From assembly GCF_026151205.1 (NCBI RefSeq), contig NC_087079.1, positions 3,366,730 to 3,430,729 on the forward strand: a stretch of 64,000 nucleotides of DNA, given 5' to 3'. Position 1 is the stretch's first letter, and each line of letters starts with the position of its first letter. The position numbers were made by a program, and so were the translations under genes. Positions 22,899 through 33,734 of this stretch are shown here, in pieces. The DNA is from Bolinopsis microptera. Lineage: Eukaryota > Ctenophora > Tentaculata > Lobata > Bolinopsidae. The notes under the pieces are model-generated. The model saw only the letters and a list, made by a program, of their open reading frames with translations, had not been told where the DNA came from and searched no databases.

Positions 22899-24030
22899 AT
22901 GGATGACCAAGGAGAAGTGACCCCTTCTTGCAATTCTGAGCTATGTCCTTTGACGGAGAAATCGAAAAAGTGGAGAAAAAGCGACTACATCCTCCTAATT
23001 CTTGGATCTCTCATAAACTTCGGGGATGGGATAGAAATATTTCTGCCTGGAGTAATCACACAAAGAGTGTCCTGTGAACTGGGTGTGGACTCTTTTCAAG
23101 AGGGTATTTTGGGGAGTGTTTTCTACATGACTTTATCCTTCTCTACCATCATAGCTGGTCCTTTATCAGATAGGTTTGGTAGAAGAGCAGTTTGTCTCTT
23201 CTCTCTCTACACCAGTGTGCTAGTTAGCATATTCTGTGCCATAGTGGCTAACTTCTACACCCTACTCCTCTCCAGGGCCCTGGTTGGGTTCACTGTGGGT
23301 TTCAACCTGGTTATTCACTGTGTTCTGATCAGTGGCAAGGTATCCACTATCCAGCAAGGAGGTGCTGACCCAGATGTGGCTGGTGATTAAGATCGTGTAC
23401 TCGTTGGGAGGCGTGTGGGTGAGTGTGTTGGGCTACCTGATTCTGGAGAAGCTAGGATGGAGGGTGTTTGTAGTCCTGACATCCCTGCCTGTCTTCATAC
23501 CTCCCATCATCATCCTTCATTTCTACATATCCCCGGAGGATAAATACACGGAACTATCCAAGGAGGAGGACTGTGCTGAAAGAGTGGCTAAAAAAGAATT
23601 TGAGATGGAAGATTCTAAAGTCATTGCTAGGACCTGTAAAGCTGGTGTCTTCGTCGCGACCGGAATTTTCGGGAGCTGGTCAACAATTCTCCTTCTACCA
23701 ATGTTTGTCCTCCTGGCATCGCTCATGACGGTGAGCTACATTGCAATACTGCTGGTACACACTTTACCCGTGGCAGTGCTCACCAACTTCCTGGTAAAGT
23801 TCGGGGTTGGAATGGTAATGATGCAGTTCGCCTGTTTTAACTACCACACGGACTACTACGGCACGAGGTGGCTAGCAGTTTGTTCCAGTTTATCTAAAGG
23901 GTGCGGGGTACTGTCAGGTGTCGTGGGGGTTGCCATGGCATCCTTTACAGCCCCTCGCGTGACAGTCATTACAGCGCTGGTTCTGAGTGTGGTGCAGGCG
24001 TGCGTTAACCTCACCATGACTGAGATCTAG
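22899..24030 (+). CDS. MFS transporter, SV2/SLC22-like, with one frameshift
   Basis: The reading starts at ATG 22899 (MDDQGEVTPSC), three bases after a likely splice acceptor. Frame 1 encodes four membrane segments, including the MFS signature GPLSDRFGRR between TM2 and TM3 and RALVGFTVGF near TM4. It runs into a stop at 23390. The next frame takes over in 23320-23345 (YPLSSKEVLTQMWLVIK) and runs to TAG 24030, with further hydrophobic segments and an NYHTDYYGTRW region like the TM10 end of SV2/SLC22 proteins. A single-base change would join the halves, so this is a recent pseudogene, an assembly error, or a splice I cannot see. The total of about 375 residues is short for this family (usually 450-550). 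The substrate cannot be predicted. There is no intron within 1.1 kb, so a retrocopy is possible. Confidence 0.72.
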
Positions 24031-25687
24031 TTCTAACTTTCTAGCTAGAATGTTAGTTAGTTAGTTTAGTTAGTTAGTTCTAGTTAGAATGTTGAGAAAT
24101 AATCTAGTCAGCTCTAGTAATTTAGGACATAAGTTTTGGTTAACTGTTAGACCTGCTGGCTGTTTGGCTAACTGTTGAAATTGGACACATCGCAAAGGAA
24201 ATGGAGATGGAGCTTTAACAACAGCTGCATTGACTGTTATTTCAATGAAATATCAAGTGCTTATTTTTCTTATACATGAAAGACAGGATCAAATATATAA
24301 CTTTTGTGTGATATAATATATATAATAATATAATAATTTTTAATAAATCATGTTCAGATTATGGTGATAATGGATGTAAAGGTACTTCAACCGAATTAAC
24401 AATCCAACCGTGTGTATGACGTGTCCCAGTAGCCAATCATAATATATGTATTTCTACCGGTGGCACATACTGGATGGCGGTTAGATGAGTACACTACTCT
24501 CACAAGCATCTCGAGTCTCTCGGTGATCCTGCCTCCACACCACACTCAGTCTGGACTCCCTTCCGGCCGACCGAACTATTTTCCTAATATCTCCTAATAT
24601 AACTTTGATCGAACAAGCCTAAATTCATGATGCACTATAAACTTGATTTGAGACAGAAATTTTAGACAATTTATCTGCTTACGTGTAATTGCAAACTCTT
24701 ATCAGTTACCATGTCTTTTATCTAATTTTTATCAGCAGATTTATAAATGATATTTTAATACAATTGATCAATGGTCCAACAGATCTAAATACTGGCGGCG
24801 AGTTCAACCATTAATGATAACAATGATTAACCAATCGGCTTCGAGCAAAGGCTTTTCAAAAGCCAATACCGGTTTGTTACATTTGTCATACTAAAAACTT
24901 GTTTTTTCATTTCATTGATGTCTCCACCGTAAAAAAACTTAAATTCACAATATTTTATTTTGCTAGTTGTTGCAGCAATTTGATGTCATTAATTTCACAA
25001 TTTACAATGATGGTAATTTGTTTGAAAGATTCGTGATTACTTCAGTTCTGCAATCTGCACGATTATCTATAAAATTTATCGTAGCGGATCCTTCTTGATG
25101 TTCTTTAACGTACTGTTTGTTGAACAAAGTTAAGCTATTATTTAATCTGACTTACATATTCACAGTTATTCACCATGGATTTGTTTGTTATTAAATAGTT
25201 TTTCATAAATTTTTGGATTCGGATTAATTCTATGTATTGGATCCAAGTAATTGCGGATATAGTTCACTATGTGTTTACCCTGTTTGGGTGCCCATCATAT
25301 TTTACAGATGGGGGCAATATTTTGAACGATTCTATTTTATATTCATTTATTGCTGTACTCTGTAAAATTTGAAAAGTATTTAATAAATAATTGTATTTAA
25401 GAACTGGCAACAAAATACAGTAGTAAAAAAAACTCTGTGGTTCACACATTGAAACATGTTAGTAGATGACTTAATTACCGCCAATTCTAGTAACGAGACT
25501 GTTAATATACATTATACAGGGAGGGGACCAAAAGTCAGTACCCATAAACGGATTAAACGTTTTTTTTTAAACGGATTAAACGTTAATTGGTCAAGAGAAG
25601 CCCTAACACTCCTGGCTTGACAATACAAGAATGAAATCATAACCTAGAAATCAGATACGAAAACCGTGAAGAAACAAATATCATAAT
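24031..25687. other. Intergenic, nothing recognised
   Basis: Starts with a GTTAGTTA-type simple repeat (24049-24090) and an AATAAA near 24344 that could serve the transporter. Otherwise AT-rich without a supportable gene. Confidence 0.45.
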
Positions 25688-26260
25688 TTAAGCTAAGTCT
25701 CTCGGGAAACGAAGTGCATCTATATTAACTAAGAATTTAGCAATCTCTTTTAAAAGCTTTGGTTGAGTGAATATGAGATCCATTCCCTCGAAGAGGTTGG
25801 TTTTAGCTTCAGGGCTAAGGCGGTCCCTGTTGTCTTGGTAGAGGGGGCAGGTTCTAAGCACATGAACCTCATCTTCAATTATGGGATCAAAGAATGGTAA
25901 CTCTGCCATGTACTCCAGAGTGTTCTTGTCCTTAGTGGAACATGTAGGACAGATACGATTTAGGATATTGTTTCTTCTGACTTGTCCATGGCGTCCCGTT
26001 TCAATATTTAGGCGGTGAGAGCTAGTCCTTATTTGGGCTAGTCTTTTTGACTGGTTATATGGAAGATAGAGAGAGAGGTATTTTTCACAACCAAAACTTG
26101 ATTTAATCGAATTGTAATATCCAAGTTTTCTGTTGAGCTGTCTCTCTTCATCCCATTGCGTTCTAAAGCAAGAACGGAGAACATCTCGTTTCTGAATGGG
26201 TGATAGTTGCCTTTCGTTCGTTTCTGCCAGAAATTGATTCTGCCAGAAATTGATTCATAT
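25688..26260 (-). pseudogene. LINE C-terminal tail with zinc-finger-like motif
   Basis: The minus-strand reading gives QKRDVLRSCFRTQWDEE, then LAQIRTSSHRLNIETGR, then an ICPTC...EDEVHVLRTCPLYQ segment that forms a CxxC-H-C finger. This order is typical of the C-terminus of several invertebrate LINEs. It lacks the RT core. It is possibly the same family as 5065-5500. Confidence 0.65.
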
Positions 26261-27712
26261 GTTGGGTCTTAAACCACCTCTGTGTTTCATATTTAAGACC
26301 TGTAACTTTGCAGATGGTATACTGTAACTACTCATTCGAGGATTCCGTCACCAAAATTTGAGAATTCGATTTTCGGGGGCCACACCCAATCAACATTGAA
26401 TTAATTATACTCGTGTTTGTGAACATGTTACAGACTTCTTTGTAACATATTGCCATAGGTCATTAAATCCGGAATATAATCTGAAAAGATGGTGCGAAAT
26501 GGATTTAAAATGACGAAGTTATCAAGCAATTTGTTTATCTCGTTAGAAAAATCGATTGGGTAATCAATGATTACCCAATCACTAATCATGTGATAGTATG
26601 CTACGACACCGCAATTGGGCTCTCTGTACGATTCCCATAATGCAGATCTAGTTTCATCCCAATCACCTGATCACACGTAATGAACAAACTCGTTATGCTT
26701 TATATCTCGGTCATCTGAGAAGCTATAACTCTCATTTTTTTCAGGGTATGTAATTTGAATAGTCAAACACAATTCAATACAATTTGGCTAGATCTGATCA
26801 TTTAATCTATCAAATAAATTCGAAAATGAATTACCTTCATTCGAAAAACATGAACACGAATATTCTTTAATTTGATGTATTCCTCGAATGAGTGGTGAAA
26901 CTAGGTCCTACCAGAAAGAATTATCTCAATCGGGCACTCCGTGACTGAGCTATAAAGGCCAAATTTAAGTATGTTCACTAACTTTTGCCCCCCCCCCCCC
27001 CCCCCCCCTGTAATATGCAAGGATATTTACCCTACTGAGTTGGACATAGTAATAACAAATTATTAATTTGTCTACTACGTTCCTAGATTTAGATATTAAT
27101 ATTTTTAATACCCGTTTTTATACTAAATTATTTGAAAAAATATGTTACTTCAGTTTTAAAGTTGTTACTTTTCCTTTTGTAGGATTTTGTAGTGGGATTT
27201 TAAGTTTTCAGCTGTTCTTGCATGCTAGTTGCTACAGTACCTATATTCTAAATTATATTTTACAATTGAATGTGTCTAGTAACATAATACTTTATCATTA
27301 TTTTTCATTTATCTGAGGTGTAGTATTGCCAGATCTCAGTTCCTTTTGCTACTTTGTATTGATGTTACAGAGTTTTATATAAACAGGAACAGATGTAACA
27401 GATTCAATATATTTTGCCACTTGCCATTGGGTGGCAAGTCCTATTTATCCCATCCTGATAGTTTTACAGACTCTCAAATAGTAGTATTGTTTTGATTACT
27501 AAAATAGATTTTATCTTTACTTTTAAATTTCAATCAGCCATTGGTTATAAAATTCAACTGTGGTTATAATGGATTTTGAGTCAAGTTCTATGGCCCCTAC
27601 AATCTGCATGCACTGAATAAGGTACTAACAAGTAACCAATAACCATAGGTACCCAAAGAACTGATAAAAATTCTAAAATAATAAATGATATAAGAACCAC
27701 AAAAAAGTTAAG
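26261..27712. other. Intergenic with a homopolymer
   Basis: No gene is recognised. It includes the C21 tract at 26988-27008. 27570-27712 is the 3' flank of the ZP gene. Confidence 0.45.
26988..27008 (+). repeat. Poly(C) tract, 21 bases
   Basis: An uninterrupted run of 21 C in AT-rich DNA. It could form a G-quadruplex on the minus strand. Length is likely to vary between reads. Confidence 0.95.
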
Positions 27713-28464
27713 CTAAGCCACAAAAATCCTATATCCATTAACATGAGTCATGACAACACCGTGTATGTAAACCTCAGTAGGGTGGTTCAGAAAACTGAAA
27801 GCTTTGAAGCTAAAGCGTTTGAATTTGGAGTTGGAGAGAGGCTGTGGGTCTAAATCTGTGTTGATAAACTTAAAGGTCGAGTCCTCGATGCATCCTTCCT
27901 TGACAAGGTCATAAGACAAGCTCCCTTCATCCTCAGTCTGACCGTCTGTTGCCTGCACGTTGACCACTACCAGAAAAAGATTTGGGTCTTTTGAATCCAA
28001 CGAAACCTCCATATAGATATCATCGTTAATTAGAGGCATAAATTCAAACGGAAAGTTAACAAACTTTTCAGCAAAATTATCTTCTTTATAGAGATCTAGA
28101 AGGAACCGTAGCAAACCAGCACCCTCCACTCTTTCAACTACAGTTTCTCCAGCTACCTCCCAGGAGCCGTAGTCAGTCACTCCTATGCTGCTGTAGGAAC
28201 ACTCGAATCCTATTTTGAGATTTCTTCCTCTATGAATCCCGTTATTGTAATCAACTTTGTTTGGGATACCTGTCATCTGGTTTTTGTAAATGATGTGTGT
28301 GTTATTGAATGAGACCGTTGTACCGCATTTATCCAAGTCCGTTTTGATTTCTTGGGAGTCTCCCTCAAACTTGCAATCTTTGCCTTTAAGTCGTATTGTT
28401 TGAAAACTACCCTTATTTGCTAGGGACAACTTCATTGCGTTACCACCACAGTCCACTGTTGCGA
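27713..28464 (-). CDS. Exon: ZP domain
   Basis: Acceptor GTCTTCAG at 28465-28472, open for 249 codons to TAG at 27713. It holds a complete ZP-N and part of ZP-C. An N-glycosylation site (NNT) lies in ZP-N. Confidence 0.75.
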
Positions 28465-29161
28465 CTGAAGACAACAAAATGTAAGTCATCACTTACAGAA
28501 GGAAGAAGGAAGAAATCAGTTTTTAACTCGAGTGATTTCTAGAAAGAGATAGCGTTCAAATCCTGTCTGTTCTCTGAACTCTGATTCGTAAGACATATTG
28601 GAACAGTCTGTATTGGATCAGTCTGTTTGTCCAAATTTATTTAATTGTGCAGAGATACGCCTAGCATTGACATATCAATCCCGGATAATATGATTTCAAT
28701 ACTTGACGGGTGATACTCGTAAAATATTTGTTCCAAGACCGTCGACGAGTCCAACTCGGCGCGTGTCTTGGTAGGTTATAAACCTACAATACCATACCAG
28801 TTTAGATTTAGTACCGACGGTAATTCTTGGTAATATGATTATTAGACAATTGAAACACGGTTAACGAACAATGAACATGTAAAGTTTACTTAACACATAT
28901 TTGATGCTCGGTTAAAGAAGGATATTTATGGCGCCAGATTTATAGCTCCAGTATGAAAAAGTGAAAAAGAAACTTGTAAGCGAAAGAGAAACTTGTAAGA
29001 ATTCTTACTGTATTGACAGGCGTCTTGAGAAGTAGATCCGGCAGCAGAGATCTTCCTATCGGGACAATCAGTACACAAAGTAGCTTCAGGACCACTGTAG
29101 GTGTTCTCTCTACATTGACGACATCCGTATGTAGTCATGTAGTTTCCAGCCGTGCATGGAG
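27713..29161 (-). CDS. Extracellular protein: Cys-rich module plus ZP domain (partial gene)
   Basis: Two minus-strand exons (29161-29009 and 28464-27713), joined in phase 1 across a 544-bp intron. The first is a 153-bp GCC2/GCC3-type module. The second encodes a zona pellucida domain: the ZP-N part starts DCGGNAMKLSL and has its four cysteines (DC, DC, KC, EC), and the ZP-C part is marked by DLVKEGCIEDSTF and KRFSFKAFSFLNHPTEVYIH. ZP proteins polymerise into extracellular matrices or act as membrane receptors. The frame stops at 27713-27715, soon after EVYIHG. The usual cysteine after VYxH is glycine here and the remaining ZP-C cysteines, cleavage site and membrane anchor are missing, so a further 3' exon or a truncation is likely. 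The 5' end lies outside what I can see. Confidence 0.72.
29009..29161 (-). CDS. Exon: Cys-rich module of ZP gene (153 bp, phase 1-1)
   Basis: Acceptor TTTTGCAG, donor GTAAG. The translation has CTAGNYMTTYGCRQC and CTDCPDRKISAAGSTS. It is the same size and phase as the two module exons at 15929-16398. Confidence 0.8.
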
Positions 29162-29212
29162 CTGCAAAATTTTGTTTTGATGCTTCTGGCTTCTATTAAA
29201 CATAAAACATAT

Positions 29213-29489
29213 CACAATGCTGGCAAGCATTACCGTTGCCATTATATTCACAATACTATTTACCCCCTATACTATTATATCCCCTTTATTGTTTTCCAGG
29301 CATTAAGACTCATCGAAAGTAGTTCAGCAGGTATATTTAAATTCAAAACATTCTAATTCAATGTTAAAGATGACAGGAATAAAAAATAGTTATGTGGAGG
29401 TTTTTAAGAAATTTGCGCAAAATACGCGCCAGCATGTTATACGAAATTAGGTAAAAAACCCAGATCGCCATATTCAGGTGCCTTAAAAT
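29213..29489 (+). repeat. Interspersed repeat R1, copy 3 (3'-truncated)
   Basis: Begins CACAATGCTGGCAAGC, matches 470-974 with divergence, and breaks off at GCCTTAAAA where the next copy starts. It lacks the GC-rich hairpin. Confidence 0.75.
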
Positions 29490-29914
29490 CACAATGATGG
29501 CAAGCATTACCGTTGCCATTATATTCACAATACTATTGACCCCCTATACTGTTATATCCCCTTTATTGTTTTCCAGGCATTAAGACTCATCGAAAGTAGT
29601 TCAGCAGGTATATTTAAGTTCAAAACATTCTAATTCAATGTTAAAGATGACAGGAATAAAATATAGTTATGTGGAGGTTTTTTGAGAAATTTGCGCAAAA
29701 TACGCGCCAGCATGTTTGATGTTATACGAAATTAGGTAAAAACCCCAAAATCGCCATATTCAGGTGCCTTAAAAACCATGTTAAAATTGAGTTAGAGATC
29801 TGAAACTTTGCAGGGCGTCTAGACCTTGTCCAAATCGGCTGTAAAAAATGTTATGTTTCAGGAGTATCGGGAAGTGGGTTTTCTGGAACCCTTGTTTTAC
29901 AACAGATTGTCGTG
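29490..29914 (+). repeat. Interspersed repeat R1, copy 4
   Basis: Begins CACAATGATGGCAAGC and ends ATTGTCGTG, in tandem with copy 3. It also lacks the GC-rich hairpin, so that block is an insertion specific to the copies at 1-974, or a loss here. Confidence 0.75.
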
Positions 29915-29999
29915 AAGTAAATCGCTCTTTCTAAATCGCTCGCCCAAATTTTAAGAAATTCTTGTGAAAAGGCCCTTTGGTTGTGAAATTAATCTTAAT

Positions 30000-30800
30000 C
30001 GGTGTATTTTTGGACGCTGATTCCGAATCACCCCCGGCCATGACGTAGGGTAAAAATGCTTCGGCCCTGGAGAGTTATGGGCAAGGGCTAGGATAGCTTA
30101 TGAATAGTTTCGGGGTTAAGTTACAGTTAGGCTAATTTAAAGTCTATCTAAAACTATTTTGTTCGTCTGCAAAACTGTAAAAACCAACGTCACGTGATAA
30201 TTTTTGGGCGAGCGGATAAGTAAAACTAAAACTAAAAACCGTACTTTGTACCAAAATTTAAAAACTTATTTTCTTTTCTATTTTGTTAATATAAAGACGA
30301 TAAGATCGCGCGATACCAGATACGTGAGCGATTGGCCTTACTATCAATTATTTAACGGGTGATACTTGTAGGTTTACAACCTAGAAGTAGGTCGCCCAAA
30401 AATTATCACGTGACTTTGGTTTTTATGGTTTTGCACCCGAACAAAACGGTTTTAGATAAACCCTTATATTTATAATCCCAACCCTAACCCTAACCCTAAC
30501 CATAACCCCAAAGCCATTTATAACCACAACCCTATATAACCGTAACCCGAGCCCTAAACAATCAAATTCGTGTTTTACTAGCCTGTCACGGGATTGTAGG
30601 TTTATAACCTACCAGGACGCGCGCCGAGTTGGACTCGTCGACGGTCCAATATATGGAACAGATATTTTACGAGTATCACCCGTTAATCACGTGACCAAAA
30701 CAGTTGTTTGCCCATAACTCTCCAGGGAAGAATTTTTACCCTACGTCATAGCAATACGCCAATGGGGGATGATTCGGAATCACCGTCCATAAATACACCC
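30000..30800. mobile_element. MITE of about 0.8 kb with long inverted ends
   Basis: The left end GGTGTATTTTTGGACG and right end CGTCCATAAATACACC are inverted. Further inside, GATTCCGAATCAC, TGACGTAGGGTAAAAAT and the AAACCGTTTTGTTC blocks also pair across the centre. AAT borders both sides, a possible 3-bp target duplication. No ORF is present. A related inner segment occurs near 6811. Confidence 0.7.
30481..30501 (-). repeat. Short interstitial TTAGGG tract
   Basis: Three and a half CCCTAA units inside the MITE at 30000-30800. Too short to be a telomere remnant with any confidence. Confidence 0.8.
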
Positions 30801-31594
30801 AATAATATTACTATCAGTATCATATATATCATTTATATCATTTTAAACTAATTACAACACTACAAATCTTTGATTCACGATGTCAATCCTTCGCAGCTCG
30901 GTGAGGCACAGTGGTGCATCTTGCCGATCTACCGATGTGGTTGCGAGAAGCATTATTTGATGCGCGCGCGACCCAGTAGTGCATTGCGCTACAATACAAA
31001 TCTATTACATTTATTGATAGGCGGTGCACGATAAAAATAAACTTGCTCGGATTTTCAAAATTTTTGTACCATCGTTTTCTAGAGACTGTGAGAATTTTCA
31101 CAGTACCAAATTTATCATACCTTTTTGGAATGATCAGTGAGTTTCGCCTAGGTGCCATATTTGATGGTGCGCGGCTTTTGGAGCAAAATTAGGTGTAAAA
31201 TGTAAAAGTCGCGTAATTTGACGAAATTCATTGATTTTTGTCGTATTATTCTGTCATATCTTCGGTTCCTGAACATGAATCATGCTGAAAATTTGTCAGA
31301 ACCTTCCAATCATACTTAACTACCGAACCTAATTTAGTTGGGAGAGATTGGCCTTGATTTTTTTTTTTTTTTTTTGAAACTTTTACAAAATAGCAAGTAT
31401 ACAAATGTACAGCAATTCGAACAAACATATAAAATGGGCCGAAATGTATAAATGCTATAAAGCGTGGGTCAGTGAAACAAGTACAGAGGACAACTTTCAG
31501 AACAAAAGTTTTTTGGCCGCCCAAAGTCTCAATAACATCACCTCCACCTAGTAATTATGAAATGTGAAAAGTGTGAAACAATCAAATAATAATA
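30801..31594. other. Intergenic; poly(T) tract
   Basis: No gene. A T18 run at about 31359-31376 could be the A-tail of a minus-strand retroposon whose body lies to its right, but its limits are unclear. Confidence 0.45.
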
Positions 31595-32696
31595 AATCAG
31601 GGTGAGAATCCCTGCCACGTTTTTGGTCAGCTTCGCCGGGGCTCATGTCTTTCCTCGAGGGAGCATTAGTGTCTACAGAAAAACTGACAAATCCTAGCGA
31701 AGTCCAATCCGAACCACATCTTCCATCAGAGGTGGTGCGGGGTCAGCTGGTTACTGAACGGATTGGCCTGGAGAAAAGCATAGTCCTGTTATTCTAAAGT
31801 TAACCATAGAGGGGGTCAGGCGCTGTTCGCTCACGGCTGGTTCTTGGAGCCAACACCCTCGGCCCCACAGAAGTGGGAGCACTGTCGGTGGTGGCACACC
31901 CAGATAACGGACAGTGTCTCTCCTTCTTTCTTCTTGGACTTGCATTGTTGCTGGTGAGTCAGCTGGCAACAGTGTACCATACTTTCATATTCATGTTTTC
32001 TTCCCCACTTCTCCTACACCTCACTTTTACTCACTCATTCACTCACATGCCGCCTTAGGGCCGCTACCAGTTAGAGGGGATCTAACAATCAGACAAACTG
32101 CCAGCCTTAAGGCCGCTACCAGTTAGAGGGGATCTAACAATCAGACAAACTGCCAGCTATTGGAGATATAGCACTTAGATTATTACCAGCAAACGTAAAA
32201 TTAGCAATAATTACGTGAACAAAGAAATTGCCAAATTGCGACAAAAAAAGGGTCTACTCAAAATTCAAATATCGCATGTAAACTCGTGAATCAGCACTTT
32301 AGTATAGCGCGGAAATTGAGCCGCGCAAAGACAAAGATATAACACAAAAACAACAAAGATATGGGAGAATTACATCGGAGGCTCAGGCATGCCTGGTAGG
32401 TTCCTGTCAGCCCACCAGAATGACAGGGGGCAGCCTGTTCTATCGAGTACCCGGGAGAACATCCAGGCATGGGTGGTGTTCTCCCGTGAACGAGCATTAT
32501 GACAGTTTCCCTTACGGGAAACGTCGCTCACCAGGCTTTATCCTCTGGAGGGGCGGGATCACTAGCCCATGCCAAGTGACCCAAACCTACTGACACCTAC
32601 AACCAGAGGAACCCCAATAGACGTTAGTCACTAACTGACGGACGTAGCCTCCCAATAGGGAGGTAAAGTGGGTGCCCCAACATTAAAAAAAAAAAA
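31595..32696 (+). mobile_element. Complete non-autonomous retroposon, 1.1 kb, with A-tail
   Basis: The 13-base sequence ATCAAATAATAAT occurs at 31582-31594 and again at 32697-32709, directly bordering the element. It ends in an A-tail at about 32684-32696. This is the hallmark of target-primed reverse transcription. GC content is clearly higher than in the surroundings. Inside, a phrase of about 48 bp (GGCCGCTACCAGTTAGAGGG...) is tandemly duplicated (32056-32155). No RT or ORF1 is recognised, so a LINE must have mobilised it. No pol III boxes were found. Confidence 0.85.
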
Positions 32697-32825
32697 ATCA
32701 AATAATAATGTATGTATATAATATAATTGCCTCTCAAATACAGATAACGTCCGTTAACTCTTAAAATACCCCTACAAGTGCATATTATACTGATCGGTGG
32801 TGTCCGAGAAACATGAATTACGTCA

Positions 32826-33734
32826 TCATGGTGTCTTCTTAACCCGGCTACAGACCTTTCCGTTACGGATGTAGTGGTCGAGATGAGTCTGTTCAGCCCT
32901 CTTCTTCTTCAGGTCAGTTACCACGTTCTTCCTTGCTGCACGCTCTTCACTGGATCTATCAGGACAGATCCATACATTTTTGTGTGCATCAGCCATCTTC
33001 AGTCTCCCTGTTTTCATCAGAATCTGATGAACTGCTGTTGAGCTTGGGACGGTGATCTTGACTGGTCGGATAGCCGTACCTGGCCTCTTCCAGCCGACTC
33101 TAGTCGCTTCAAAATGAGGTTTCTCCCCGATCTCCTCCAATAGTGCGGTAACCAGAGCTGGTAGCTGTTCTTCATCCTCTTCTTTCAGACCAAACACTAT
33201 CAGATTCTTGCTCCTGTCCTCCTCTGCAGCCACACTCTTCATTACATTCTTCAGAATTTTACTGTTGCAGACTGCGCCACTTGTGCTGTTCTTTTGTACA
33301 GCTGCACTGTAGCTCTTAATCCCTGTCTCCACCGTTGTTTGTACTGTCTCTTCAACTGACGTCTTAAACAACTGTAGTTGTTCGTCCTTCTGCACTAGCA
33401 ACTGGTCCTGCAACCTGACCATCTTTTCCTTGTCTGCTAGTGCTTCCGTCTTGAGGCACTCAACGATTTCCATCATAGCGCTCATCTGACTACTCTGCCG
33501 TCGTACGAGGTCTGCTGCTTGCATAACCCAGTTTGCCATATACCTTTTATAGATAGACGGAGACATGAGTATTTCCTGGTCCATATTTCCACGAATTTCG
33601 AAGTTTTCTAATTTCAGTTCTCTTGCCATCGAAGTGAACCATCTTTCAGCACAGCCCTCTACATCTTCCTTTTCTTCGTAGTTGAAATCCTTGATTTTCT
33701 TCTGAGATCGGGTCAAATTCAGATCATCCTCCAT
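32826..33734 (-). CDS. LINE ORF1 protein (coiled coil plus RNA-binding-like domain)
   Basis: An intact 302-codon frame. I chose ATG 33734 (MEDDLNLTRSQKK) over upstream non-ATG starts. Residues about 90-170 form a Leu/Lys/Glu-rich coiled coil (EKMVRLQDQLLVQKDEQLQL). The C-terminal half has DRSKNLIVFGLKEEDEE, IRPVKITVPSS and VWICPDRSSEERAARK, the pattern of ORF1 nucleic-acid chaperones in CR1-like LINEs, homologous to 11475-12424. No ORF2 follows; about 130 bp downstream lies the oppositely oriented retroposon at 31595-32696. It is an orphan ORF1, probably a truncated element, although the frame is undamaged. Confidence 0.75.
   Translation of the reverse strand: MEDDLNLTRSQKKIKDFNYEEKEDVEGCAERWFTSMARELKLENFEIRGNMDQEILMSPSIYKRYMANWVMQAADLVRRQSSQMSAMMEIVECLKTEALADKEKMVRLQDQLLVQKDEQLQLFKTSVEETVQTTVETGIKSYSAAVQKNSTSGAVCNSKILKNVMKSVAAEEDRSKNLIVFGLKEEDEEQLPALVTALLEEIGEKPHFEATRVGWKRPGTAIRPVKITVPSSTAVHQILMKTGRLKMADAHKNVWICPDRSSEERAARKNVVTDLKKKRAEQTHLDHYIRNGKVCSRVKKTP

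Noticed and set aside
30481-30501. Telomere or chromosome-fusion site
   Set aside because: Only three and a half CCCTAA units, lying inside the loop of a MITE.
31246-31524. 92-codon minus-strand ORF with a poly-lysine run
   Set aside because: The lysines come from the T18 tract and no other feature supports it.
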